Assembly: GCA_964498605.1 (NCBI GenBank)
Contig: CAZCHK010000053.1
Span: 1 to 12,986, forward strand
Direction of reading: 5' to 3'
Source: JBGQAS01 sp964498605
GTDB lineage: Bacteria > Chloroflexota > Anaerolineae > Anaerolineales > Anaerolineaceae
Length of the DNA stretch: 12,986 bases
Notes under the pieces: generated by a model
Database searches by the model: none
What the model saw: only the letters and a program-made list of their open reading frames with translations
What the model was told of the DNA's origin: nothing
Program-made: the position numbers and the translations under genes
In this document: positions 6,584 through 12,946 of the stretch, piece after piece
Position numbering within the stretch: position 1 is the first letter of the stretch
Layout: every line of letters begins with the position of its first letter

Positions 6584-7567
6584 ATGGATACTACTTCCAC
6601 ACAACAATCTTCATCCTCTCAAGGCACCTTGCGTGATGTCATCATCATCGGCGGCGGGCCTGCAGGCTCGACAGCAGCCATTTACACTTGCCGTGCCGGG
6701 CTAAAGACACTCGTCATCGACAAAGGCCTGACTGCCGGCGCGCTTGGCATGACCAGCCGCATCGCCAACTACCCAGGCGTGGACGAGTCGATCAGCGGAG
6801 CCGATCTCGTGGAGCGCATGCGCACCCAGGCGCGCTCGTTCGGCGCTGAATACATCACGGACAAGATCATCGGGGCGGACCTGCTCTCCGCGGAGAAGAC
6901 CATCTTTGGCAACGCAAACACCTATTCAGGTCGATCTGTCATCATTGCCAGCGGTTCAATGGGCCGCGGCACGCGCGTCAAAGGCGAGGACGAGCTGCTG
7001 GGGCGCGGCGTGTCTTACTGTGCCACCTGCGACGCGGATTTTTTCCGCAACCAGGAGGTAGTGGTGGCAGGCAGCAGCGATGAAGCCATTGAGGAGAGTC
7101 TCTATCTGACCAGGTTCGTCAGCCGGGTGTACTTCCTTTGCCCCACACCTGAGCTGAAAGCCCCACAGTACCTCATCGATGAGCTCAGCTCTCATCCCAG
7201 TGTGACGCTGTACAAAAGCGCCAGCCTGAAGGAGATCATCGGTCAGGGCAAGGTCGATGCTGTCAGGTTCAGTCGGCAGGGTCAACCCGAAGAGGTGTTG
7301 GATGTGAGTGCTGCCTTCATATACCTGCAGGGTGGTAAGCCCGAGACAGATTTCCTGCTGGGGCAGCTCGACAGCGGTGAAAAGGGCTGCCTGAAAGTAG
7401 ACCGCGAGTTCCAGACCTCCATCCCGGGCGTGTTTGCCGTGGGGGATGTGCTGTGCGATCACGTTAAACAGGCGGTCGTCTCAGCGGGGGAAGGCGCGCT
7501 GGCAGGCATGTCAGCTGAGAAGCTCCTGCGTGGACGCAAGCAGATTGTCACCGACTGGGCGAAGTGA
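6584..7567 (+). CDS. trxB: thioredoxin reductase-like flavoprotein, NADPH motifs degenerate (327 aa)
   Basis: A low-molecular-weight thioredoxin reductase-type FAD enzyme. FAD-binding motifs are GGGPAGS (23-29) and GVFAVGD (282-288), and the redox-active disulfide is C146-A-T-C149-D. The NADPH domain departs from the family. The usual GGGDSA is G163-S-S-D-E-A168, losing the second Rossmann glycine, and the HRRDxxRA that holds the 2'-phosphate is replaced by CPTPELKA (186-193). NADPH is therefore probably not the electron donor. Ferredoxin- or NADH-linked variants of this fold are known in anaerobes. It is followed 75 nt later by thioredoxin, its obvious partner. The ribosome binding site is poor and the N terminus carries an extra Ser/Gln-rich stretch of about 16 residues. 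Confidence 0.85.
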   Translation: MDTTSTQQSSSSQGTLRDVIIIGGGPAGSTAAIYTCRAGLKTLVIDKGLTAGALGMTSRIANYPGVDESISGADLVERMRTQARSFGAEYITDKIIGADLLSAEKTIFGNANTYSGRSVIIASGSMGRGTRVKGEDELLGRGVSYCATCDADFFRNQEVVVAGSSDEAIEESLYLTRFVSRVYFLCPTPELKAPQYLIDELSSHPSVTLYKSASLKEIIGQGKVDAVRFSRQGQPEEVLDVSAAFIYLQGGKPETDFLLGQLDSGEKGCLKVDREFQTSIPGVFAVGDVLCDHVKQAVVSAGEGALAGMSAEKLLRGRKQIVTDWAK

Positions 7568-7584
7568 CATCAGAAGATCAATAC

Positions 7585-7614
7585 CACGCCAGAAAAAGCA
7601 ACTCGGCGTGTTTT
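7585..7614 (+). other. hairpin with T run between reductase and thioredoxin genes
   Basis: CACGCC (7585-7590) pairs with GGCGTG (7605-7610) around a 14-nt loop, and TTTT follows. The stem is short for a full terminator. It may give partial termination, raising or lowering thioredoxin relative to reductase expression, or be incidental. Confidence 0.3.
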
Positions 7615-7642
7615 GAAAATAATTAAATTCGGAGTGATTAAA

Positions 7643-7996
7643 ATGAGCGAACCCTTACATGTAACAGACGCGGCTTTTGAGCAAACCGTTCTCAAGTCCA
7701 AACTACCCGTGGTGGTGGATTTCTGGGCGCCGTGGTGCGGCCCGTGCCGCATGGTGGCACCAATTTTAGATAAACTCGCCAAGGAATACGATGGCAAACT
7801 GCTGATCGCCAAGGTAAACACGGACGATGACAAGGAATGGGCGATCAAATACGGCGTGCAGGGCATCCCGACCATGCTCTTTGTTGCCAATGGGCAGATC
7901 ATCGACACGGTGGTTGGAGCGCTGCCCGAACCCATGCTTAAGCAGAAGGTGGAACAGCTGCTCTCGGTTGTTCCCGTCACCAAACCAGGTGAATGA
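7643..7996 (+). CDS. trxA: thioredoxin (117 aa)
   Basis: A cytoplasmic disulfide reductase of standard length. The active site is W31-C-G-P-C35 and the cis-proline lies in G74-I-P76-T. The FWAPWCGPCRMVAP context is classical thioredoxin. The start at 7643 (MSEPLHV) is preferred over one 10 codons upstream, because GGAG lies 8 nt before it and the family normally begins here. It pairs with the adjacent thioredoxin reductase-like protein. The transcript ends at the terminator at 8101-8126. Confidence 0.95.
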   Translation: MSEPLHVTDAAFEQTVLKSKLPVVVDFWAPWCGPCRMVAPILDKLAKEYDGKLLIAKVNTDDDKEWAIKYGVQGIPTMLFVANGQIIDTVVGALPEPMLKQKVEQLLSVVPVTKPGE

Positions 7997-8100
7997 TCAG
8001 ATGTTATCCTGATCGCGTCATCCTGAAATGATCGTGTTTGGGATCACGATATTTAATGGATGTCGAAGTTTAATTATTCGGTATGACAACGAACCAGTTT

Positions 8101-8126
8101 AAAGGCGGGCATTTTACCCGCCTTTT
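8101..8126. terminator. bidirectional Rho-independent terminator between convergent genes
   Basis: A perfect 9-bp stem (AAAGGCGGG 8101-8109 with CCCGCCTTT 8117-8125) with a 7-nt loop, bounded by A and T runs on both sides. It lies between thioredoxin (plus) and the DUF4190-like gene (minus), and can serve both. The rest of the gap (7997-8100, 8127-8201) shows only a small hairpin near 8029-8049 (ATCGTG/CACGAT). Confidence 0.8.
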
Positions 8127-8201
8127 GTTCACAATGACAAACAAGATCGGGTGGGCTGCCGGGGCGTGGCGCTTCGTTTGTAGCGGACCTGCCCGCCTTA
8201 T

Positions 8202-8618
8202 TTACCGAAATAACGAGTAGAAAAAACCGGCTAGCACATTTAAGATCATATTGATGATCGAAAACGCGCCAAGGAAGCACAACGCTATCCCGGCAATCGC
8301 CGTGAAGTAATCATACGGAGGTGGGTCCTTGACCATGCGGCGAAAACCCACGATCCCCAGGATCAAGCCCAGCAGTCCCGGAATGGCAAATAAGGTAAAC
8401 GTGACCACGAATGTGATGATCCCAAATGTACTCGAATTCAATTCCCCTTTATGAAGCAGCCCCTGCAAGAAGGGCATAAGGATCAGGGCTCGCAGTACTT
8501 CAAAAACTACAAGGCAAATTCCTATGACCAAACTGGCTTTGGCCATCCCGTTGGATTTCTTCTGTCCCGACTGCGCCATTTGAGGCGGGTACGCGTTGAT
8601 ATCCGCTGCTGTCTGCAT
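8202..8618 (-). CDS. DUF4190-like small membrane protein (138 aa)
   Basis: A polar, Gln/Pro-containing N terminus (1-26) precedes three hydrophobic stretches (about 28-52, 66-92, 104-135). The glycine-rich GLLGLILGIVGFRR followed by AIAGIALCFLGAF is the pattern of the DUF4190 family of small membrane proteins, whose function is unknown. The ATG at 8618 is chosen because GGAGG lies 5 nt upstream; a TTG 11 codons earlier has no such support. It follows the wtpB gene on the same strand but has its own promoter at 8651-8678, so it is probably not part of the transporter operon. Confidence 0.75.
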   Translation of the reverse strand: MQTAADINAYPPQMAQSGQKKSNGMAKASLVIGICLVVFEVLRALILMPFLQGLLHKGELNSSTFGIITFVVTFTLFAIPGLLGLILGIVGFRRMVKDPPPYDYFTAIAGIALCFLGAFSIINMILNVLAGFFYSLFR

Positions 8619-8650
8619 TTCTTCCTCCCACGAAATAAATTTATGAAGCA

Positions 8651-8678
8651 ATTATACAAACACTGGATGGGAAATCAA
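8651..8678 (-). promoter_or_regulatory. sigma70-type promoter for the DUF4190-like gene
   Basis: On the minus strand TTGATT (8673-8678) and TATAAT (8651-8656) are separated by 16 bp, placing the transcript start near 8644, about 26 nt before the ATG. It begins 10 nt after the wtpB stop codon. Confidence 0.6.
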
Positions 8679-8687
8679 GCGGGTGGG

Positions 8688-9470
8688 CTATTTTTTTGTT
8701 TCGATGGAGCGCGCCAGCCAGCGCAGTACGACGAACAGGATCAGCACCAGGATCAACAGCAGCGCTGAGACCGGCGTGGCGGAGGACAAGCCAAAACCCT
8801 GGAAGCGCTCGTAGATCAGCACCGGGATGATCTTGGGGCTGTAGGCCAGGATGACCACCGCGCCGAATTCGCTGATGCCGCGGGCCCACATGGTGATGGC
8901 GCCGCTGAGCACGCCTTGCCAGGCCAGAGGCAGCGTGACCAGCCAGAAGACCTGCCAAGCGCTGCCACCATCCACCCGGGCGGACTGCTCCAGTTCCACA
9001 TCGACCGACGCGAAAGCGTCCCGGCTGGCGTTGATCAGCAGCGGCAGGCTGACGAACAGCATCCCCACCACGATCCCGCCCAGACGGTCAGTAAAGAATA
9101 TTCCCAGCTGCGCAAATCCCCTTCCCAGGATACCCTGCCGGCCGAAAACCAGCAGCAGGGCGATCCCGGCTGCGGTGTGCGGGATGATCAGGGGCAGGTC
9201 GATGATGCCCGCCAGCAGCGATTTGCCGGGAAAGCGGGCGCGCGCCATGATGTAGGCCAGCGGCAGCCCGAACAGCAGCCCGATGAACGTGGCGATGGCT
9301 CCTGCCAGAAAGGTCAACCCGATGGAATGGGCTATATCCTGGTCGGTCAGGGCCGCCAGCAGCTCCTCCAGTGACGTGGACAGAAGCGTCACCAGGACGG
9401 GCAGGATGATGAAGAGGATCAGCAGGCTGGCAGCAATAACAAAACCGGCGGGGATGCGGACTTTTTTCAC
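8688..9470 (-). CDS. wtpB: tungstate/molybdate ABC transporter permease WtpB (260 aa)
   Basis: A membrane subunit of a tungstate/molybdate importer. About six hydrophobic segments are seen (about 10-30, 50-72, 88-110, 131-148, 184-206, 234-252). The cytoplasmic EAA-type coupling loop that contacts the ATPase is at about 161-181 (EQSARVDGGSAWQVFWLVTLP). DLPLIIPHTAAGIALLLVFG is characteristic of ModB/WtpB permeases. The GTG start overlaps the wtpA stop by 4 bases (GTGA), which indicates translational coupling. No ATPase gene (wtpC) follows; the next gene is an unrelated membrane protein with its own promoter. Confidence 0.9.
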   Translation of the reverse strand: MKKVRIPAGFVIAASLLILFIILPVLVTLLSTSLEELLAALTDQDIAHSIGLTFLAGAIATFIGLLFGLPLAYIMARARFPGKSLLAGIIDLPLIIPHTAAGIALLLVFGRQGILGRGFAQLGIFFTDRLGGIVVGMLFVSLPLLINASRDAFASVDVELEQSARVDGGSAWQVFWLVTLPLAWQGVLSGAITMWARGISEFGAVVILAYSPKIIPVLIYERFQGFGLSSATPVSALLLILVLILFVVLRWLARSIETKK

Positions 9471-10531
9471 TCTATCAGAAGTATATCCCGTAATCCTTCC
9501 GGCATGGCAGCCAGGTTGTCGCCGATCACCGGAATAACCAGCGGATGGGCGTTCTGGCGCATGATTTCCTGCCCCTGCGAGCTGAAGAGGAACTTGATGA
9601 ACAAGGCGGCTTCCTGGGGATGGGGTGCATTGGCAGGAATGGTGATGCCGTAGCGGATCTGTTCACCGGAAAATACCGGATCGACGCTGGCAAAGCGCTG
9701 AAAATCCATCTTTACCGTGACTCGGGCGTACTCTTCATTCATATCCTCACTGCCCAGGTTAAGCTGTTCCGGCAGGACCAGCATCTCGAAGCCGTGTTGC
9801 TGAATGACGCTTTCGTATTCGAAGGCGTAGTCCACCTCGCCAGCTTCCAGCAGTGAGATCAGGGCAACGCTGGAACCGCGCAGCATGATGTGGCTGTTCG
9901 AGGTCGTCTCGAGGATCTCCGGAATGCGGATGATCTTCATGTCGCCCATGTCAATAAGGCGAATACTGTAGGTGAACTGGTCTGCGATGAAGTTTCTCAG
10001 GATGTCGCTGTTGGCGTAGTAGTCCTGCGCCATGGCAAACGCCATCAGCTGGCGATAACCCACCGCGTCGAAGCGCGGATCCGAAATGCCAACCTTCACG
10101 TCCGGCCTGGAGAGGACCTCCCACCAGTTTTCCGCGTTGATCTCAGAGGCGTATTTGCTTGACGGTGTGTAGGCGATCGCCAGCCGGTTGGTGGCAAATG
10201 AGATGTACCAGCTGGCATACGGCTGCTCGGTACCAGGCATGTTGACCTGGTACATCAGCATGGGAACCAGGGACTGATCGGCCGTGGCAACCACGTCGAT
10301 CTCCTCGTGCAGCTCGGTGACATGCCGCATCACCTGGATGGAACCGTGGTATTCCGCCAGCACATCGATATCCGCATACTGCTCTTCGAACGCTTTTTCC
10401 AGGACGCTGAAGGGCTGGATCAGGCTGCCCGCCGCGAAGACCACCAGGGGGGTTTTAGCCTGAGGTGAGCAGGCAGTGAATGCGGTGATGATCATTACAA
10501 GAATGATCCATAGAGATTTTTTTTTCATCAT
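9467..10531 (-). CDS. wtpA: tungstate/molybdate-binding lipoprotein WtpA (354 aa)
   Basis: The substrate-binding component of a Wtp-type importer, anchored outside the cytoplasmic membrane. The signal peptide MMKKKSLWIILVMIITAFTA ends in a lipobox-like AFTA-C21. LVVFAAGSL (29-37), the DVVATADQSLVPML stretch (79-92) and SWYISFATNRLAIAYT (107-122) follow the archaeal WtpA/ModA pattern rather than the shorter bacterial ModA. Asp155 (RFDAVGYR) and Glu238 (DYAFEYES) sit where archaeal proteins use an Asp and a Glu to complete octahedral oxyanion coordination; this assignment is by pattern, not alignment. The ribosome binding site is weak (AAGAG), and the second ATG, one codon later, is an equally good start. 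It lies 56 nt downstream of the large lipoprotein gene, with a 13-bp hairpin in the gap. Confidence 0.9.
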   Translation of the reverse strand: MMKKKSLWIILVMIITAFTACSPQAKTPLVVFAAGSLIQPFSVLEKAFEEQYADIDVLAEYHGSIQVMRHVTELHEEIDVVATADQSLVPMLMYQVNMPGTEQPYASWYISFATNRLAIAYTPSSKYASEINAENWWEVLSRPDVKVGISDPRFDAVGYRQLMAFAMAQDYYANSDILRNFIADQFTYSIRLIDMGDMKIIRIPEILETTSNSHIMLRGSSVALISLLEAGEVDYAFEYESVIQQHGFEMLVLPEQLNLGSEDMNEEYARVTVKMDFQRFASVDPVFSGEQIRYGITIPANAPHPQEAALFIKFLFSSQGQEIMRQNAHPLVIPVIGDNLAAMPEGLRDILLIE

Positions 10532-10544
10532 GGCTCTTGAAGGG

Positions 10545-10576
10545 AACGGGTGGGAATCTTTGCATTCCCACCCGTT
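10545..10576 (-). other. 13-bp perfect hairpin between lipoprotein and wtpA genes
   Basis: AACGGGTGGGAAT (10545-10557) and its exact complement at 10564-10576 enclose a 6-nt loop. On the minus strand the tail is TCCCTTC and not a T run, so it is a poor Rho-independent terminator. It could be an attenuator or an mRNA-stabilising element between the 10588-12021 gene and wtpA. Confidence 0.6.
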
Positions 10577-10587
10577 TCCAGGGACTC

Positions 10588-12021
10588 TTACTTGATCTCG
10601 ATCGTCGCCAGGTTCTTCACCCAGGTGTTGCTTTCAAATCCGGGCATGTAAGAACGCAGCATTTCCTCATCCCAGCCGAGCAGGCAACTCTCGCACGTCA
10701 GCACGTCCGCCAGGGGCACATCGGCGGAGTAGCCGTCACTGGCGATCAGCGATACGGTCGTGGCGTCCGCCGGGATGGTGACGAGCGCGAGGACATCCGT
10801 CAGGCGCACGCCGGTCACATCCGTGGGTCCGTTCTTGGGATGTTCCACGTTGAGGTTGGCCACAGCCAGCCCCAGCAGGTCATCCATGCTGACAGTCTTA
10901 TCGGCGTCCACCTTGCCGGTGATGGTCACGCTCGCGTCCGCGGGACCGATCACGGCGGGTACTTCACCTAAAAACTCTGCACTGCTGGCATCCTCACTGG
11001 TTGCCTCGTCGAGGTGCAGGATCACGCTGGCGATCGCGCCGACCATTTCCTTCTTGGTCAACTCCGAACCCACCAGGCGCAGGGGGAAGTCGCCTTCTTC
11101 GAGGGGCTGCCCGTCCACGAGATAGGCCACGATGATGTTGTCGTTGCGCATGACGTGCAGTGAATCCAGGGTGACGGTGTAGCCGTCCGCGGCGATCACG
11201 TCGATGGAATACCCGGCTTTTGCCAGGTCGTCCCGGTAGGAATCATCGCCGTGTTTCACTTCATCATCCACGCGCCCGACCAGGTAGAACAGCGGAATGC
11301 CGCTCCACACCCTGCCGTCCTCGTCTGTCCAGGTGCGCAGGTGGCATCCTTCCGCGGCTCCGGATTCAAAGGTGGCGCGGTCCATCGGTTCGTCAATGGC
11401 GCCAATGAAATCCACCACCCAATCTTCTATCGCATTCTTAAGAACGATCTTGTTCACGTACTTGACTGCCCAGTGCCCGTCGGTGACCTGCAGGTTGGAT
11501 TCACCGATGATCACGTATCGCAGCATGCCGTCCATTTCCGGGTTGAGCGGCTCGCCTTCGCGTTCGTAGGCAATGATCGACTGCAGGGTTCCGATGGTCT
11601 GCATCTCGTCGCCGCTGGAGACATCGTAGGTGATGTACTGGCCATCGAAGATCTGGGCAGGCGAGTAGGTGATCGAGTAGCCATCCTCCGCGATGATTTC
11701 AACGCTGTGCTCTTCCGTCATGCCGCCCAGTTCTTCCAGCAGGGTGCTGACAAGAACGCCTTTGTACATGACCGGCGCGGTGATCTTGCCGGTTGAGGAC
11801 ATGATCCCGGCCAGGCCCTCCACTGCCGGGAGCGACCTGAGCTGCTCCATGGTGAAGTAGATGCTTTCACCATCCTTGACCAGTTCCAGAACGGTTTCCT
11901 GGAGTTCGGTTTCCGTATCGAGATCCCCTGTCGCACCGGGTTGGGTTGCCTTGCAACCCACTGCACTGAAGATGACCCCCATCAACAAAACCAGAATAAA
12001 ACCTTTATAAACGTGCTTCAC
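10588..12021 (-). CDS. lipoprotein with three molybdopterin-oxidoreductase-like domains (477 aa)
   Basis: A secreted lipoprotein: N-terminal signal segment (FILVLLMGVIFSAVG) and lipobox cysteine C23. Three related domains follow (about 42-196, 200-337, 363-477). Each repeats elements of the pfam00174 (sulfite-oxidase type) fold: a GV/GIPL-x-x-LL helix, a DGY (113-115, 279-281, 429-431) and, in the first two, a G-E/Q-PL ... LR-x-V segment. The family's Moco-ligating cysteine context is not recognisable, though C226 (GCHLRTW) lies in domain 2. Domain 3 carries C443-x-x-C446-LLGW, shared with the lipoprotein at 12284-12745. The GTG at 12021 is chosen because AAAGGAG lies 6 nt upstream; earlier codons lie inside the structured leader. 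It is probably a non-catalytic binding protein of the cell envelope, perhaps for a metal, pterin or redox partner. Confidence 0.8.
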   Translation of the reverse strand: MKHVYKGFILVLLMGVIFSAVGCKATQPGATGDLDTETELQETVLELVKDGESIYFTMEQLRSLPAVEGLAGIMSSTGKITAPVMYKGVLVSTLLEELGGMTEEHSVEIIAEDGYSITYSPAQIFDGQYITYDVSSGDEMQTIGTLQSIIAYEREGEPLNPEMDGMLRYVIIGESNLQVTDGHWAVKYVNKIVLKNAIEDWVVDFIGAIDEPMDRATFESGAAEGCHLRTWTDEDGRVWSGIPLFYLVGRVDDEVKHGDDSYRDDLAKAGYSIDVIAADGYTVTLDSLHVMRNDNIIVAYLVDGQPLEEGDFPLRLVGSELTKKEMVGAIASVILHLDEATSEDASSAEFLGEVPAVIGPADASVTITGKVDADKTVSMDDLLGLAVANLNVEHPKNGPTDVTGVRLTDVLALVTIPADATTVSLIASDGYSADVPLADVLTCESCLLGWDEEMLRSYMPGFESNTWVKNLATIEIK

Positions 12022-12023
12022 TG

Positions 12024-12158
12024 CATTCTCCTTTCCAAGGTGGGAGGTGCCGATGTTTCCGGCGGCACCCTTGAGCACACGGCGCTTGGGTTTTTCCGTA
12101 TGCTGCCGCTCACATCCCCGTATTCGATGAACGTAGGTGGAGTGAGTCGAAGAACGGA
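12024..12158 (-). promoter_or_regulatory. structured 5' leader RNA, copy 1: candidate Moco/Tuco-type riboswitch
   Basis: About 135 nt between the promoter at 12162-12167 and the GTG at 12021 are near-identical to the leader at 12750-12883, with ten substitutions and one indel. Visible stems (RNA sense) are CTCAC/GTGAG with a bulge, GCATACGG/CCGTGTGC, GCGGCA/TGCCGC and GGTGCCG/CGGCACC. The last closes a loop ending in a GGAAAC tetraloop. The last two stems share bases and are mutually exclusive. CTCC upstream can pair with the GGAG ribosome binding site. These features and the neighbouring tungstate transporter fit a molybdenum/tungsten-cofactor riboswitch. I could not compare with the Rfam consensus, and a new RNA class is possible. 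Confidence 0.6.
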
Positions 12159-12161
12159 CAG

Positions 12162-12167
12162 ATTATA
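12162..12167 (-). promoter_or_regulatory. -10 box for the large-lipoprotein leader
   Basis: A perfect TATAAT on the minus strand immediately upstream of leader copy 1. It occupies the position of the -10 box in copy 2 (12887-12892), but the -35 region here is weak (TTAGCG-like at 18 bp). The large-lipoprotein gene may therefore also depend on read-through from upstream. Confidence 0.5.
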
Positions 12168-12217
12168 ATGCCGTTGACCATTTTCCGCTAAACAAATGTC
12201 CTTTTAACACATGGGAA

Positions 12218-12241
12218 GGAGCCAGTTGGTCGACTGGCTCC
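12218..12241 (-). other. hairpin downstream of the small lipoprotein gene
   Basis: GGAGCCAGT (12218-12226) and ACTGGCTCC (12233-12241) form a perfect 9-bp stem with a 6-nt loop, 43 nt after the stop codon at 12284. On the minus strand the tail is TTCCC, so it is only a weak terminator. It may mark the 3' end of the small-lipoprotein message. Confidence 0.5.
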
Positions 12242-12283
12242 ATTTGTTCGTGTGGGATAGAGATTTTTACAGCCTTGATTGAC

Positions 12284-12745
12284 TTATTGAACCTGAATCT
12301 CCACGATGCCTTTTACCTGCAGCTTGCCACTGAAATCAGGCATGACGGAAATGAATCCGCCTTCTTCGCGGAAGCCGAGGATGCAGTTGGCGCAAGCCAC
12401 CACGTCCGCCAGGGCAACTTCAGCGGTGTACCCGTCGTCTGCAACGAACACAAGGTTCGCGGCGTCTGCGCCGGGCTGCGCCAGCGTCAACAGGTCGCTC
12501 AGCAGGACACCGGTGTAGGTGGTGGTTTCACCATCCTTGTTGGTGTAATCCACATCCAGCGTGTTCAAGGATTTGATCTCAGCCTCGCTCCATCCAGATT
12601 CCGTGGCGACATTGCCGCTGATGGTAAATGCGACGGGGCCTTCTTCAACGATGGGTTCCACTTCGGTGGTGGCTACGTCTGCCGCCTGGCAGCCGAGCAT
12701 GCTCACGAAAAGAACCGATAACAATAGAACGACGATCTTCTTCAT
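12284..12745 (-). CDS. small lipoprotein, single molybdopterin-oxidoreductase-like domain with CxxC (153 aa)
   Basis: A secreted lipoprotein: signal segment KKIVVLLLSVLFVSMLG with lipobox cysteine C19, then an acidic linker (24-36) and one domain (38-153). The domain aligns along its whole length with the last domain of the protein at 10588-12021. Shared elements are TISG/TITG, YTGVLLSDLL/VTGVRLTDVL, DDGYTAEVALADV/SDGYSADVPLADV, C118-A-N-C121-ILGF/CESCLLGW, MPDF/MPGF and a final VK-x-I/L-x-x-I-x-I/V. The fold resembles the pfam00174 core but is short, so a catalytic Moco enzyme is unlikely. The conserved cysteine pair may form a disulfide or metal site. AAAGGAG lies 8 nt before the ATG. It is preceded by leader RNA copy 2. 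Confidence 0.8.
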   Translation of the reverse strand: MKKIVVLLLSVLFVSMLGCQAADVATTEVEPIVEEGPVAFTISGNVATESGWSEAEIKSLNTLDVDYTNKDGETTTYTGVLLSDLLTLAQPGADAANLVFVADDGYTAEVALADVVACANCILGFREEGGFISVMPDFSGKLQVKGIVEIQVQ

Positions 12746-12749
12746 ACAA

Positions 12750-12883
12750 CATTCTCCTTTCCAAGATGGGAGGTGCCGATGTTTCCGGCGGCACCCTTGA
12801 GCATACGGCGCTTGGGTTTTTCCGCGTGCTGCCGCTCACTCCCCGTGTTCATTGAATTTAGGTGGGGTGAGTCGAAGAACGGA
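12750..12883 (-). promoter_or_regulatory. structured 5' leader RNA, copy 2: candidate Moco/Tuco-type riboswitch
   Basis: The near-identical partner of the leader at 12024-12158. The 3' half, which contains the GGTGCCG (12789-12795)/CGGCACC (12772-12778) hairpin and the run to the ribosome binding site, differs from copy 1 at only two positions. The 5' variable loop differs at several. In the first helix a T-A pair of copy 1 is replaced by C-G, which keeps the stem. In the GCAYRCGG stem a U-G becomes C-A and an A-U becomes G-U, so that helix is slightly weaker here. It ends about 5 nt before the ATG of the small lipoprotein. Confidence 0.6.
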
Positions 12884-12886
12884 TGG

Positions 12887-12915
12887 ATTATATACCGCAT
12901 CTTTAGATGTATCAA
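12887..12915 (-). promoter_or_regulatory. strong sigma70-type promoter for leader copy 2
   Basis: On the minus strand TTGATA (12910-12915) and TATAAT (12887-12892) are separated by 17 bp. The start of transcription would be near 12880, so the transcript begins with the leader RNA. A 5-bp inverted repeat (AACCC/GGGTT) overlaps the -35 box and could be part of an operator. Confidence 0.75.
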
Positions 12916-12946
12916 CCCTCCTGTCGGGTTTTGTTGTTTAATTTTC

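Noticed and set aside
12022..12078. A 19-residue N-terminal extension of the large lipoprotein, with a similar frame in the leader of the small one
   Set aside because: These codons are the conserved leader RNA. The ribosome binding site and signal peptide place the true start at 12021 (and 12745 for the other gene).
12024..12883. The twin leaders as a transposable-element or MITE repeat
   Set aside because: There are no terminal inverted repeats or target-site duplications. Both copies hold the same position relative to a promoter and a start codon, and conservation follows the stems.
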